A stretch of 62,603 bases of DNA from VRUG01 sp965372745 (GTDB lineage Bacteria; Planctomycetota; Phycisphaerae; Sedimentisphaerales; Anaerobacaceae), in NCBI GenBank assembly GCA_965372745.1, contig CBDVDM010000010.1, positions 1-62,603 on the forward strand. The letters are read 5' to 3'. The position numbers and the translations under genes were made by a program. Positions 25,507 to 34,530 of this stretch are shown one piece after another (positions within the stretch are counted from its first letter, which is position 1; each line of letters opens with the position of its first letter). The notes below the pieces were generated by a model. It made no database searches, was not told the DNA's origin, and was given only the letters and a program-made list of their open reading frames with translations.

Positions 25507-25507
25507 T

Positions 25508-26491
25508 ATGGCTCGTTCTTACAGTAAAAACAGAGGGAGAATCCGAAGATGGATATATATAGTTTCAGCGGTGATTGTTGCTCTGGTAATTGTTTTGGTT
25601 TACATCAATGATAAAGATGAAAAACAGCCGACCGGGCAGAGCCGGCTTTTGGACTCAACGGAGACTGAACCGCAATCTCAGCCGGACCTTGTCATACCAA
25701 AGGCCCTGGGCCCTGTTGGTGAGCCGAACTCCCAGGCCGAAGCTTTTATCGCCGAAGCTGTTGACGCTCTAAAGGCAAAACCTGCCAGAATTATTGAAGC
25801 CAGGGACAGATTTAATGAAACGCTTTCTATGACTATGAATCTCGAGCAGAGAGAATTTGTGGCCGAGCAGTTGGCCTTGCTTTCGCAGCAGTGGCTGTTC
25901 AGCAGACAGATTTATCCGGAAGATAATCTCTGCAGCAGTTACAGGGTTCAGCCTGGTGATTTGCTCTCGAATATCGGTAAGCGGTTTAATGTTCCGTATG
26001 AGATTTTAATGCAGATAAATAAAATCCCCAGACCTGAAGCTCTTCAGGCCGGCCAGACAATAAAAATTATTAAAGGCCCATTTCATGCCAGGATATATCG
26101 TTCGACATTTACGATGGATTTATATCTAAGGGATACCTATGTGCAGAGTTTTGCTGTTGGTCTGGGAAAGCCTGATTTCCAGACGCCGACCGGTCTGTGG
26201 CGTGTGGCAGCGGGTGGAAAGCTGATTTCACCGACATGGACTGACCCGGATACCGGCAAAACGTATGAAGCTCAAGACCCTGATTATCCTTTAGGCTCGC
26301 GATGGCTCGGTCTGGAAGGTATCAAGGGAGATGCGGTAGGCAGAAGAGGATTTGCCATTCACGGCACGAAAGACCCGGACGAAATAGGTATTGCAGGCTC
26401 AAGAGGATGTATCCGGCTGCATAACGGCAATGCGATATTTGTATATAACCTTTTGGTGGAAGGCGAGTCTTTGGTTGAGGTTGTAGATTAA
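25508..26491 (+). CDS. LysM and L,D-transpeptidase (YkuD) protein
   Basis: Cell-wall enzyme of 327 residues that should form 3-3 peptidoglycan cross-links or attach proteins. It has an N-terminal membrane anchor (about 14-35) and a linker region. A LysM peptidoglycan-binding domain lies at about 145-190 (YRVQPGDLLSNIGKRF), and the YkuD domain at about 195-325. The catalytic block is complete: HGTKDPDEIG and SRGCIRLHNGNA with the nucleophile cysteine. Only one base separates it from the folate gene. The VWA gene follows 56 bases after its stop, so envelope functions begin here. Confidence 0.95.
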   Translation: MARSYSKNRGRIRRWIYIVSAVIVALVIVLVYINDKDEKQPTGQSRLLDSTETEPQSQPDLVIPKALGPVGEPNSQAEAFIAEAVDALKAKPARIIEARDRFNETLSMTMNLEQREFVAEQLALLSQQWLFSRQIYPEDNLCSSYRVQPGDLLSNIGKRFNVPYEILMQINKIPRPEALQAGQTIKIIKGPFHARIYRSTFTMDLYLRDTYVQSFAVGLGKPDFQTPTGLWRVAAGGKLISPTWTDPDTGKTYEAQDPDYPLGSRWLGLEGIKGDAVGRRGFAIHGTKDPDEIGIAGSRGCIRLHNGNAIFVYNLLVEGESLVEVVD

Positions 26492-26547
26492 GGCTGTTTT
26501 TTGCAAAGCAGTTGCCTGAAAATAAAGGAGTGTTTGAGGGTTTATTG

Positions 26548-27471
26548 ATGGTTCATGGAATTTGCAGAACCGCTCGTTATGGTAGCGTGACATTTTGGGC
26601 GTGGTCTGTATCTATTGTTATACATCTGGTTGTACTGCTGGTTTTTGGAGTCATAAAATTCTCGCAGTCCGGACCTCAACAGTTACAAAATGTAATTCCA
26701 ACAGCCAGTGTCACTCAAATAAAGAAAATCATCGAGGCAGCGCCTGTTGTTTCAAAACCTAAGATTAAACAAAAGGCCGAAAGTAACTTTGCAAAAGCGA
26801 TAAAACCAACTGTTTTGCCGGCGCCGATATTTGAGACTGAAAAGCCGCAGGCCGGTAAGATAGGTGATTTGACAAAGCCAACATGCTCTGTGGCTGATTC
26901 ATCCGTTTCAGAGCAGGTTTTGTCACCCGGGACAGAATTTTTCGGCAGTTATACCGACCGGCGAAAGGTCTGTTTTGTGGTCGATTGCTCCGGAAGTATG
27001 AAGGGTGTATTAGAGCAGGTTAAAAACAGGCTTAAAAATTCAATTCAAAGCTTACAGGCGGACCAGTATTTTTATATAATCTTTTTTGGCAGTGACAGGC
27101 TGTTCGAGTTCGGTAATGAAAGATTGATTCGGGCATCTGTAATGGCAAAATCGGATGCCTGTGATTTTATTGACCGGATAAGAGCTTCCGGACAAACGAA
27201 TGCGATGGTTGCTCTGGAAAGGGCGATACAGATTCGTGATAGTTCAGGTATCAGCCCGGCTGTTATATATTTTCTGACTGACGGTTTTGAGCTTACAAAT
27301 CAAAATAACGGTTTTGCCTGGAGGATAACGAATCTGTTAAATCGATATGCGCCTGAAACGAAAATTAATACTATAGGTTTTTGGCCTGACAGAAATGACC
27401 GAATGATGCTGCAAACAATAGCAAGACAAAGCGGTGGTGAATTTGTTATTATTAATCAGGAGAGCTACTAA
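26548..27471 (+). CDS. TonB-like anchored von Willebrand factor A protein
   Basis: A 307-residue protein from the ATG at 26548, chosen over a TTG at 26512 because GAGGG lies 6-7 bases upstream. Residues 17-38 form one membrane helix carrying S22-x-x-x-H26, the Ser/His pattern by which TonB and TolA engage their proton channels. A Lys/Pro-rich linker (about 50-125) follows, then a VWA domain (about 138-305) with an intact MIDAS start D146-x-S-x-S150 and FLTDGFE later. The shape is that of TonB with its C-terminal domain replaced by VWA. The ExbB- and ExbD-type genes follow directly. The likely role is to transmit energy to, or bind, an envelope ligand; the ligand is unknown. Confidence 0.82.
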   Translation: MVHGICRTARYGSVTFWAWSVSIVIHLVVLLVFGVIKFSQSGPQQLQNVIPTASVTQIKKIIEAAPVVSKPKIKQKAESNFAKAIKPTVLPAPIFETEKPQAGKIGDLTKPTCSVADSSVSEQVLSPGTEFFGSYTDRRKVCFVVDCSGSMKGVLEQVKNRLKNSIQSLQADQYFYIIFFGSDRLFEFGNERLIRASVMAKSDACDFIDRIRASGQTNAMVALERAIQIRDSSGISPAVIYFLTDGFELTNQNNGFAWRITNLLNRYAPETKINTIGFWPDRNDRMMLQTIARQSGGEFVIINQESY

Positions 27472-27618
27472 TACTCTGTCAAGGTTGAATTAGTGGCTGT
27501 CATTGCGAGCCATTTGTATTTAGCCTGAGGTTTTACCGCAGGTTTTGACTCACGAAATCATAGTTGACAGACTACTAAGTAGTTTACATGCAGTCAGAAA
27601 AAGAAGGAGTGGGCGACG

Positions 27619-28470
27619 ATGGTTAAGGGTTTTTTAATAAAAACCGTATTTCTGATTATTGCCCTGGCAGTGGTGCTGGCGGTGATAACAGTTGCGGCAG
27701 TGGTGAGCCGGGACACTGATGCAGTCGAGGCGGCTTATAACCGAACGTTTTTTGAACAGTTCGTTTTGTCAGGCGGGCCTATCGTATGGTTTGTGTTGCT
27801 TCCCATGTCACTTCTCATGGTTTTTTTCATAATCGAATACAGCCTTATAATACGGCGTACTAAACTTTTACCTGAAGATATATCAGATGATATTATTGAA
27901 CTTGTCAGGGAGCACCGGCCGGAAGGTTTGCAGCCTTATCTCGAAGACGAAGAGGATTTTGTCAGCATTTCTATTTTACAGGCTGTTAACAAGGGTAAAG
28001 GCGACTGGTTCCGGATGCGAAGCATTATGGCCGAATCCCTGCAGGAACAGGCCATGAAGCTTCTGCGAAAGATTGAATGGCTGAATTTAATCGGCAATGT
28101 CTCACCGATGGTTGGATTGTTCGGTACTGTTTACGGCATGATAAAATTGTTCAATGCTATTGTTATAACAGGTGGTCAGCCTCAGCCGGCTCACCTGGCC
28201 TCTGGTATATCGGTTGCGTTGGTTACGACTTTCTGGGGGCTTTTCATTGCGATACCTGCTTTGGCCATACATAGTGTATTTAGAAACAGAATTGAAACCT
28301 TGGTTAGTGAAGCGGTGGTCGAAGCTGAAAATGTTATGCCCGAAATAAGAAAAACCGTTAAAATTCAGCCGCAGCGGCAGTTGCAAAAGCCGAAACAAAT
28401 GATTCAGGAATTAAAAGCAAAATCCGTGAAAACGATAGATAAATCCCTGACTCAGAAAAACCTGTACTAA
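27619..28470 (+). CDS. ExbB/TolQ/MotA-family proton channel subunit
   Basis: A 283-residue inner-membrane protein. It has an extra N-terminal hydrophobic segment (about 5-28), then the ExbB-like helices at about 52-78, 155-180 and 200-225. The conserved core reads GNVSPMVGLFGTVYGMI and GISVALVTTFWGLFIAIPALAI, which line the pore in ExbB/TolQ. A basic C-terminal tail of about 40 residues is likely cytoplasmic. It pairs with the ExbD-type gene 3 bases downstream. Together they should harvest proton motive force for a TonB-like partner, and the nearest candidate is the VWA protein encoded immediately upstream. Confidence 0.92.
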   Translation: MVKGFLIKTVFLIIALAVVLAVITVAAVVSRDTDAVEAAYNRTFFEQFVLSGGPIVWFVLLPMSLLMVFFIIEYSLIIRRTKLLPEDISDDIIELVREHRPEGLQPYLEDEEDFVSISILQAVNKGKGDWFRMRSIMAESLQEQAMKLLRKIEWLNLIGNVSPMVGLFGTVYGMIKLFNAIVITGGQPQPAHLASGISVALVTTFWGLFIAIPALAIHSVFRNRIETLVSEAVVEAENVMPEIRKTVKIQPQRQLQKPKQMIQELKAKSVKTIDKSLTQKNLY

Positions 28471-28473
28471 AAT

Positions 28474-28947
28474 ATGCCTTTTATTAAAACAAGTCAGTTT
28501 CGACGTTCGGGCAGGTCGGGTTCATTTAACATGACACCGATTATAGATATTGTATTTTTGCTCATAATATTTTTTCTTGTGGTTTGTCGGTTCATCGAAG
28601 CTGAAAATTTTCCTGTTGAAGTTCCCGATAACTGTGATTTAGCCCAGAGCGCAACCGGGCCTCAAACCGGTTTAACAACTGTTACTATCATGAAGACGGA
28701 TGATGGAGCTGGTTTTGCGGTCGGTTCGAAAAAAGTCACCGCATCGTGTCATACAGGATTAGTTAAACAAATTACGCAGTTAATAGACGCCCGGCTGCAG
28801 AACTTACCTGACCGGCGCAGGATAGTTACGCTTAGAATTGATAAAGACATTTATTTTGCAGATGCCCAGTATGCCCTGGCAGCTATCGCAGCAAGCACTG
28901 CGACGGACGTTAAGCTGGCAACTTTGAAACAGAAACGCCCCGAATAG
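28474..28947 (+). CDS. ExbD/TolR-family protein (first copy)
   Basis: A 157-residue protein with one N-terminal membrane helix and a periplasmic domain. The helix begins MTPIIDIVFLLIIFF, with Asp25 as the essential protonatable residue of ExbD/TolR. It starts 3 bases after the ExbB-type gene, so it is certainly the partner subunit. The periplasmic part (about 50-155) is shorter on conserved motifs, as usual. A second ExbD-type gene (32729-33220, minus strand) could share this ExbB. Confidence 0.93.
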   Translation: MPFIKTSQFRRSGRSGSFNMTPIIDIVFLLIIFFLVVCRFIEAENFPVEVPDNCDLAQSATGPQTGLTTVTIMKTDDGAGFAVGSKKVTASCHTGLVKQITQLIDARLQNLPDRRRIVTLRIDKDIYFADAQYALAAIAASTATDVKLATLKQKRPE

Positions 28948-29000
28948 CAATTGCCTTTAAGCTGCCTGTAATACCAAGTCAAGTTAATTATTGCGCCTCA

Positions 29001-29056
29001 CCGTCATTCCCGCGAAAGCGGGAATCCACTGACGAGATACGAAATACGAGCGACGC
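29001..29056 (+). repeat. GNRA-loop hairpin joined to a TACGARA array
   Basis: GTCATTCCCGC-GAAA-GCGGGAATCCAC (stem arms 29006-29013 and 29018-29025) is followed at once by three heptamer units (29031-29050). Another copy of the hairpin, at 62421-62446, has the variant stem ATTCCTGC/GCAGGAAT with a GCAA loop. The hairpin lies between the convergent exbD and clpX genes. Confidence 0.8.
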
Positions 29057-29063
29057 TTAATAT

Positions 29064-30335
29064 TTATGCGGACTCTTTCTTTGCCTGTTTTCGTTTTGCT
29101 TTTGAAAGCTTTGCCTTGCCTTCGACGATATCACGTGTAATAACATATTTGGAGGGTATGGTCTCTTCGGGCAGTTGATACATTAATTCAAGCATCAATG
29201 CCTCTGTAATCGAGCGAAGTGCCCTTGCACCTGTATCACGTTCAAGAGCTTTTTGGGCTAAGGCATGCAATCCGCCGTCAGTAAATTCGAGTTCGGCATT
29301 TTCCATCTCGAAGAGTTTTTTGTACTGTTTTACAAGTGCGTTTTTAGGTTTTGTAAGTATTTCTATGAGCGTTTCTTCATCGAGGGCGGTAAGCGTTGAT
29401 ATAACAGGCAATCTGCCAACCATCTCCGGAATCATTCCGTATTCGATTACATCTTCCGGGATGGTCTGGGCGATTATGTCACTGTATTCGCTTTTTTTAT
29501 CACTTTGTGTATTAAGTTCTGAATCAAAGCCTATCATTTTTTTGCCGAGTCTTTTCTTTATGATGTTATCAATGCCTATAAATGTCCCGCCGCAGATAAA
29601 CAGTATCTGTGAGGTGTCGATTTGTATGTATGACTGCTCGGGGTGTTTTCTGCCGCCTTGCGGCGGGATGTTGGCGATAGTTCCCTCGAGCATTTTCAAT
29701 AGTGCCTGCTGAACACCTTCGCCGGAAACATCACGGGTAATTGAGACGTTTTGGCTGGTCTTTCCGATCTTGTCAATCTCGTCGATGTAAACAATACCTC
29801 GCTGAGCAGTTTCTATATCATAATCAGCGGATTGAACCAGTCGCAGCAGAAAGTTCTCAACGTCTTCGCCGACGTATCCTGCCTCGGTGACAGTGGTGGC
29901 GTCACATATTGCAAACGGCACCTTCAAAAACCTTGCAAGTGTCCGGGCTAACAATGTCTTGCCTGAGCCGGTCGGCCCGATTAAAAGCACATTGGATTTA
30001 TCAATTTCAACGTCACTGTCACTGTCGGCGTGGATTAATCTCTTGTAATGATTGTATACCGCAACGGATAAATATTTTTTGGCCATGCCCTGGCCGATTA
30101 CGTATTGGTCAAGGTATTCCTTTATTTCGCTGGGCCTTGGCATTTCCTCAAGGTTAAAGGCCAGTTTACTTTGTCTTTTGTTGTTTTGGGTGATAATATT
30201 GTGGCACAGGTCGACACATTCGGGACAGATAAAGACATTGTCCGGTCCTTCGATAAACGTATCTGCTTGGCCGCCTGCTCTGCCGCAGAAACTGCAAATT
30301 ACTTTGGTTTCACCGATGTTGGATTTTTTTGTCAT
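29064..30335 (-). CDS. clpX: ATP-dependent Clp protease ATP-binding subunit ClpX
   Basis: Unfoldase that feeds substrates to ClpP. The 423-residue protein has the N-terminal zinc-binding domain (Cys14, Cys17, Cys37, Cys40), Walker A GPTGSGKT (120-127), Walker B IVYIDEIDK near 180 and the IGFD loop (KKMIGFD) that docks with ClpP. The C-terminal sensor-2 region GARALRSI is present. clpP, often adjacent elsewhere, is not in this window. It is transcribed on its own or from the upstream operon; 87 bases separate it from the preceding minus-strand gene, and no strong terminator was seen there. The gene ends among dispersed repeats. Confidence 0.98.
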   Translation of the reverse strand: MTKKSNIGETKVICSFCGRAGGQADTFIEGPDNVFICPECVDLCHNIITQNNKRQSKLAFNLEEMPRPSEIKEYLDQYVIGQGMAKKYLSVAVYNHYKRLIHADSDSDVEIDKSNVLLIGPTGSGKTLLARTLARFLKVPFAICDATTVTEAGYVGEDVENFLLRLVQSADYDIETAQRGIVYIDEIDKIGKTSQNVSITRDVSGEGVQQALLKMLEGTIANIPPQGGRKHPEQSYIQIDTSQILFICGGTFIGIDNIIKKRLGKKMIGFDSELNTQSDKKSEYSDIIAQTIPEDVIEYGMIPEMVGRLPVISTLTALDEETLIEILTKPKNALVKQYKKLFEMENAELEFTDGGLHALAQKALERDTGARALRSITEALMLELMYQLPEETIPSKYVITRDIVEGKAKLSKAKRKQAKKESA

Positions 30336-30422
30336 TTTTACACCCTGTTCATAAACTCAAATTGCTAAGGTATTTTACCTTCCGCCTCTCTTTTGGGCAA
30401 GTTATTTAACCAGATTACCACA

Positions 30423-32690
30423 TTAACTACTATTTTTTGCCATTCTGGTTCGTTGTTTTAACAAACTTAATTTTTCCGCCCATAATTGCGGTATAGCGGT
30501 GAAACTGTTTTCGAGTACCTCGATGTTATGCAGGACATCGTCTTTTTTCGTATCAGGCAGTCTGGACCAGCAATAAAGCTCGTAATATTTTGCCCTCCAC
30601 CACTGCCGGCTTCGGGTATTTGCCGAGGCTGAGCTAACAGTTAATGTTTTGTTGATTTGCGACCATAATTCCGCAGCCTCGGAGAACCTGCCTTGTTTTG
30701 TCAGCAATCTTGCTCTGCAGCGAGATAAAATATGCTCGTTAACAGATTCAAGATTCTCAACTGTTTTTAATAGTTGCTCAATTTCTGAAAGTTCATCTTT
30801 TCGTTTATTTGCAGTGAGGATAGATATTTCAACTAACATTAAACCATTTTCTGCTATCTCAAAGCAGTTGTATCCGTATTCGGCTAATTTTTTACAATTT
30901 CCCAGAAACTCCGACTCACTTTCGAATTCGTCAATTTGGCTGATTAGATTTCTGACAAGCTCTATAGCGTCCCTGCCCAATTGACAGTCATTGAAATCCA
31001 CAGCCTCTGTCATATACTTCACCGCATCTTTGAATCTGCCGCATTGTCCAAGGGCCTTTGATTTGAACAAGGCAGCCTCTGCGAAGCCGAACTGTTTGAC
31101 AGTATCCAGAAATTCCAGAACATTTTCAGCTGTTTCTTTTCTGCCAAAGTCTAAAAGTCGGCTGCAATAGATTTTTACAGCTTGCTCGCGTAATTCGCCT
31201 TCTTTTTTGTCTCTGCTGTTAAAGTCTGAAATCAATTCTCTTAACTCGCCGAGGTATTTAAGTACCTCTTCTTCGGTTAGTTCTTTTTGTTTTATTTTGT
31301 TTATAATCAAATCGAACCTCGCTGTTTTGCCGTAAATACCTTTGCTTGTTGTCGCAAGATTTTCCAGGAGCTTATCAGCTTTGTCTTTTTCGTTGCAATC
31401 TTCGAGGATATTTACATGGTAATACTGAAGTTCGTCATTTGTTTTTTCATTGGTTATTTGTTGGTAATTATCAAAAGCCTTGATTGCAAGATAGCAATCT
31501 ATCTTGCCTTGGTTAAATAATTGTAAGGCGTAGTTTGCAGCCTGTTCGGCAATTTTATCAGCGGCTAACTTAAGAAATCTGCTTTGTTGTTGCTGTTGTG
31601 ATTGACTTGCTTTTATTAAAAGCTCAGTTGCCGTTGCCGGTGAGGATTGCGAGAGTTTGGATGCAGTAACATATAATATCAAGGCAGTTTGAAATTTCTC
31701 AGATTGTGTTAAAGTTGTAAGTAAGGGAACATAGTTTTTAGCATCATCTTTCCATGCCGCATTTGCTGCAAGCTCGGCCTCGATGACACTTAGTTTCTGT
31801 AAGCTTTTTTTGTTTAATTGTCTCTCTGAGTTTCTATTATATAAATCCTCAAGTATCAGGAAGCCGACGAAATCCTGTATCCGAGGCCAGGTTGTTACTG
31901 TTCTTTCAAAGCCCTGCATCTGTCTCATTCGCCGCTGTAGCAAGGCAATTTTCAAAATCAGCTCGGTATCGTACTGCCGGTTGCTAAATGCCGGTTCTCT
32001 TGAAAGTTTTTCTAAATGTCCTTGCTGCTTTTCACCCAGAAGATTTATTCTTTCGATTTCAGCCCAAAATGCCTTGTCTTTTCCGATGTCAAATCGCTCA
32101 GCGAGTGAATCGAAATGTTTTTTTGCCAAGATATTATATGTCGGATTTGTTGACGCAAGCAGACCGTAAGTTCTTGCCTTTAATATCAGCAGGTCAGCAG
32201 AGCTAAAGGCCTTTTCGAGAGATTTTATCTCACCGAGCAGATTATTTAATATCTCATTTTTTTCAGGCCATTGTTCTGTTAATGCCCGGCAGTAGTCTAC
32301 TTCGCATTTATAAAATCTTGTTGTCAGGATATTGGTGGATAGTTTTCTCCACAGGCCGGTGACGCCGTATTTTTCCTCCCAGTCGGGTTCCTGGTAATCT
32401 TCTATTTTTTGTATTAGCTGCTGCTGTGAGTGGGCAATTGCCCAAAGTCGGTCTCTTGCTGTTCCAGCGATTTTTTTTAGCTCATTACAGTCCGCCGGAG
32501 CAGGGAATTTACCAGCGTATTCGTATCTTAGCCGCATCTGGTAGCTGTCGGCAAAAAAAGTGTCGCGTGTGACCTTGGCGTTTTGTGCAAGACTGTTTAT
32601 GTCTTCGCCGGCAGGTAGGTTATCAGAAAAACCCACCGCGCAGGTGAGGAGCAGAAAAACTCCAGCTAATATAAATCCTTTGATTTTCAA
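30423..32690 (-). CDS. Secreted helical-repeat (TPR-like) protein, unknown
   Basis: A 755-residue protein with a clear signal peptide (residues 1-22, cut near SDN). The rest is almost all alpha-helical with spaced aromatic, alanine and leucine positions, as in degenerate tetratricopeptide or related solenoid repeats. No enzyme motif is visible. It lies 38 bases after the second exbD gene on the same strand, so it is probably co-expressed with it and may be its periplasmic partner, much as TolR/ExbD systems travel with TPR proteins such as YbgF-like ones. Exact function is not recognised. Confidence 0.7.
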   Translation of the reverse strand: MKIKGFILAGVFLLLTCAVGFSDNLPAGEDINSLAQNAKVTRDTFFADSYQMRLRYEYAGKFPAPADCNELKKIAGTARDRLWAIAHSQQQLIQKIEDYQEPDWEEKYGVTGLWRKLSTNILTTRFYKCEVDYCRALTEQWPEKNEILNNLLGEIKSLEKAFSSADLLILKARTYGLLASTNPTYNILAKKHFDSLAERFDIGKDKAFWAEIERINLLGEKQQGHLEKLSREPAFSNRQYDTELILKIALLQRRMRQMQGFERTVTTWPRIQDFVGFLILEDLYNRNSERQLNKKSLQKLSVIEAELAANAAWKDDAKNYVPLLTTLTQSEKFQTALILYVTASKLSQSSPATATELLIKASQSQQQQQSRFLKLAADKIAEQAANYALQLFNQGKIDCYLAIKAFDNYQQITNEKTNDELQYYHVNILEDCNEKDKADKLLENLATTSKGIYGKTARFDLIINKIKQKELTEEEVLKYLGELRELISDFNSRDKKEGELREQAVKIYCSRLLDFGRKETAENVLEFLDTVKQFGFAEAALFKSKALGQCGRFKDAVKYMTEAVDFNDCQLGRDAIELVRNLISQIDEFESESEFLGNCKKLAEYGYNCFEIAENGLMLVEISILTANKRKDELSEIEQLLKTVENLESVNEHILSRCRARLLTKQGRFSEAAELWSQINKTLTVSSASANTRSRQWWRAKYYELYCWSRLPDTKKDDVLHNIEVLENSFTAIPQLWAEKLSLLKQRTRMAKNSS

Positions 32691-32728
32691 ATCCTGTTTC
32701 CCGTTCCAATTGTTCTTTGCGGCTGATG

Positions 32729-33220
32729 TTATTCAGTCATTGCGAAAGTTATATCAGCTAATCCTGCACCGAAGAAAACATTATATATTTTTGCAACATA
32801 TTCCCATTTTACCCCCTGCTGGCAGATGATTTCAACAGGGTCGCTGGTGAATCTTTTTTGTTCGAGCATAGTGTTTTTCATTTTTTCCATCAGGACAGCT
32901 AAATTTGCCTCGATGTTTTCGCTTTGGATTTCAATTGTCTGGACATGGCCTATACGGACCTGACAGCCGGTTTCGGTTGCGTAGATGTATATAAATAATG
33001 GTTCGGCTTTGCCGACTGTCTGGCTGTCGGCTTCTGTGGTGGGTAATTGAAAAGGCAGGAAGCTTTCCTGCGGTCTCCATTTAGCTGCTACGAGAAAAAA
33101 TATCAAGAGCAGGAAAATGATGTCTATCATTGGTGCCATTCTCAGGCTGAAACGTTCGGTGTGTTCGGAAATACTTTTGACGATTCTTGTTTGCAAACTT
33201 TCCGGTTTTAATGTTTCCAT
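32729..33220 (-). CDS. ExbD/TolR-family protein (second copy)
   Basis: A 163-residue ExbD-type protein: cytoplasmic lead of about 27 residues, then the helix MAPMIDIIFLLLIFFLVAAKW with the conserved proton-carrying Asp33, and a periplasmic domain. It starts 5 bases after the korC gene and is followed by the TPR-like secreted protein gene, so it sits at the tail of the oxidoreductase operon. No ExbB-type gene is beside it. It may use the ExbB encoded at 27.6 kb or one outside the window. Confidence 0.9.
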   Translation of the reverse strand: METLKPESLQTRIVKSISEHTERFSLRMAPMIDIIFLLLIFFLVAAKWRPQESFLPFQLPTTEADSQTVGKAEPLFIYIYATETGCQVRIGHVQTIEIQSENIEANLAVLMEKMKNTMLEQKRFTSDPVEIICQQGVKWEYVAKIYNVFFGAGLADITFAMTE

Positions 33221-33225
33221 TTGAA

Positions 33226-33792
33226 TTAGACCGTACAGCCTTTTGCGAACTCTGCACCTTGCTGCAGAGCCTGGATATTAATCGGTAATGTTTTGTGGTA
33301 TCGCTTGGCCAATACATAGGGAAGACTTTTCGCAGCATCATCCGGGCCGAAAACCTCACGTTTTTGCAGATACGCACCTAATATCACCATATTAGCACTT
33401 TTGCCGCTGCCAAGTTCATGTGCTATCCGGTCGGCAGGTATAGCCAGTATCTCAATCGTATCATCAAGTTCAGGCACGGTGTCAATCAATGAACTGTTCA
33501 TAATTAGTAATCCGCCTGATTTAATTCGCCGGCCAAATTTATTTAATGACGCCTTGTTCATCACGAGCAGTGTGTCAGGCTCGGTAACCAGCGGTGAGGC
33601 TATAGCTTTATCTGAAATGACAACCATGCAGTTAGCTGTTCCGCCTCGAACTTCGGCGCCGTAAGAGGGCATGTATGTCACTTCTTTATTGCCGTTCATA
33701 GCCGTATGGGCAAGCAGTTTGCCTGTCAGCATAACACCCTGTCCGCCGAAGCCGGCGATGACAATCTCTTCGTGAAAATTACCTATTGGCAT
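33226..33792 (-). CDS. korC: 2-oxoacid:ferredoxin oxidoreductase, gamma subunit
   Basis: A 188-residue subunit of the pyruvate/ketoisovalerate/2-oxoglutarate ferredoxin oxidoreductase family, which converts 2-oxoacids plus CoA to acyl-CoA, CO2 and reduced ferredoxin. The N-terminal block GFGGQGVMLTGKLLA is diagnostic of the gamma domain, followed by MPSYGAEVRGGTA. It is 3 bases downstream of the beta-subunit gene, and the four subunit genes run D-A-B-C. The split four-gene format matches the Kor/Vor type instead of the large fused PFOR. Substrate choice is not settled. Confidence 0.93.
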   Translation of the reverse strand: MPIGNFHEEIVIAGFGGQGVMLTGKLLAHTAMNGNKEVTYMPSYGAEVRGGTANCMVVISDKAIASPLVTEPDTLLVMNKASLNKFGRRIKSGGLLIMNSSLIDTVPELDDTIEILAIPADRIAHELGSGKSANMVILGAYLQKREVFGPDDAAKSLPYVLAKRYHKTLPINIQALQQGAEFAKGCTV

Positions 33793-33795
33793 TTG

Positions 33796-34530
33796 TCAGC
33801 CCTTTAAACGTCCCAATGGAAAAACTTCTGTCATCTGCTCCCTGATCCATTCCATAGCCTTGACCGGTGACATCCTCCAGTATGTCGGACATGGCGAGAG
33901 CACCTCAACCAGTGACATACCCGGTTGGTTATCGATTTGTCGCTGGAAGGCATATTTGATTGCCTTTTTGGTTTTCCGTATGTTTGCTGCATCTGAAAGA
34001 GCGCATCGTTCAATGTATACGACTCCCGGGATACTAGCCAGTAATTCTGAAACCTGTAAGGGATACCCCTGATTCAGGGCATCTCTTCCCTGCGGAGTTG
34101 TAGTTGTTATCTGCCCCAGTGTTGTGGTTGGTGCCATCTGGCCGCCCGTCATTCCGAAAACGGCATTGTTAATAAAAATGACAGTTATCTGTTCTCCCCT
34201 GTGAGCAGCGTGAATAATTTCACCGGTACCGATAGCAGCTAAATCGCCGTCTCCCTGATATGAGAAGATAATTTTGTCTGGATTTGTCCTTTTCATTCCT
34301 GTAGCCACCGCCGGCGCTCTGCCGTGTGCCACCTCGACCATATCGACATCGAGATAATCATAAGCCAGCACAGCACAGCCGACAGGAGCTATTCCGATTG
34401 TTCTATCGACAATGCCAAGCTCTTCAATTGTCTCAGCAATCAATCGATGCGCGATACCATGCCCGCAGCCCGGGCAATAATGCGTCGGACAATCTTTCAG
34501 TACCGTTGTTCGTTTAAATACTGTCTGCAT
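33796..34530 (-). CDS. korB: 2-oxoacid:ferredoxin oxidoreductase, beta subunit (TPP)
   Basis: Binds thiamine diphosphate and the iron-sulfur cluster near the active site. The 244-residue protein shows CPGCGHGIAHRL (residues about 19-30), the APVGCAVLAY block, and the TPP/Mg motif GDGDLAAIGTGE with the closing NN in FINNAVFGMTGGQ. Overlaps the alpha-subunit gene by 17 bases, a sign of coupled translation. Its short length and lack of extra Cys-rich tail fit the Kor/Vor group. The enzyme complex is cytoplasmic and oxygen-sensitive in known members. Confidence 0.95.
   Translation of the reverse strand: MQTVFKRTTVLKDCPTHYCPGCGHGIAHRLIAETIEELGIVDRTIGIAPVGCAVLAYDYLDVDMVEVAHGRAPAVATGMKRTNPDKIIFSYQGDGDLAAIGTGEIIHAAHRGEQITVIFINNAVFGMTGGQMAPTTTLGQITTTTPQGRDALNQGYPLQVSELLASIPGVVYIERCALSDAANIRKTKKAIKYAFQRQIDNQPGMSLVEVLSPCPTYWRMSPVKAMEWIREQMTEVFPLGRLKG

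Noticed and set aside
27619..28947. ExbB/ExbD pair considered as part of a Zorya-type defence system
   Set aside because: The neighbours are a VWA protein and housekeeping genes; no ZorC/ZorD- or ZorE-like gene is present.
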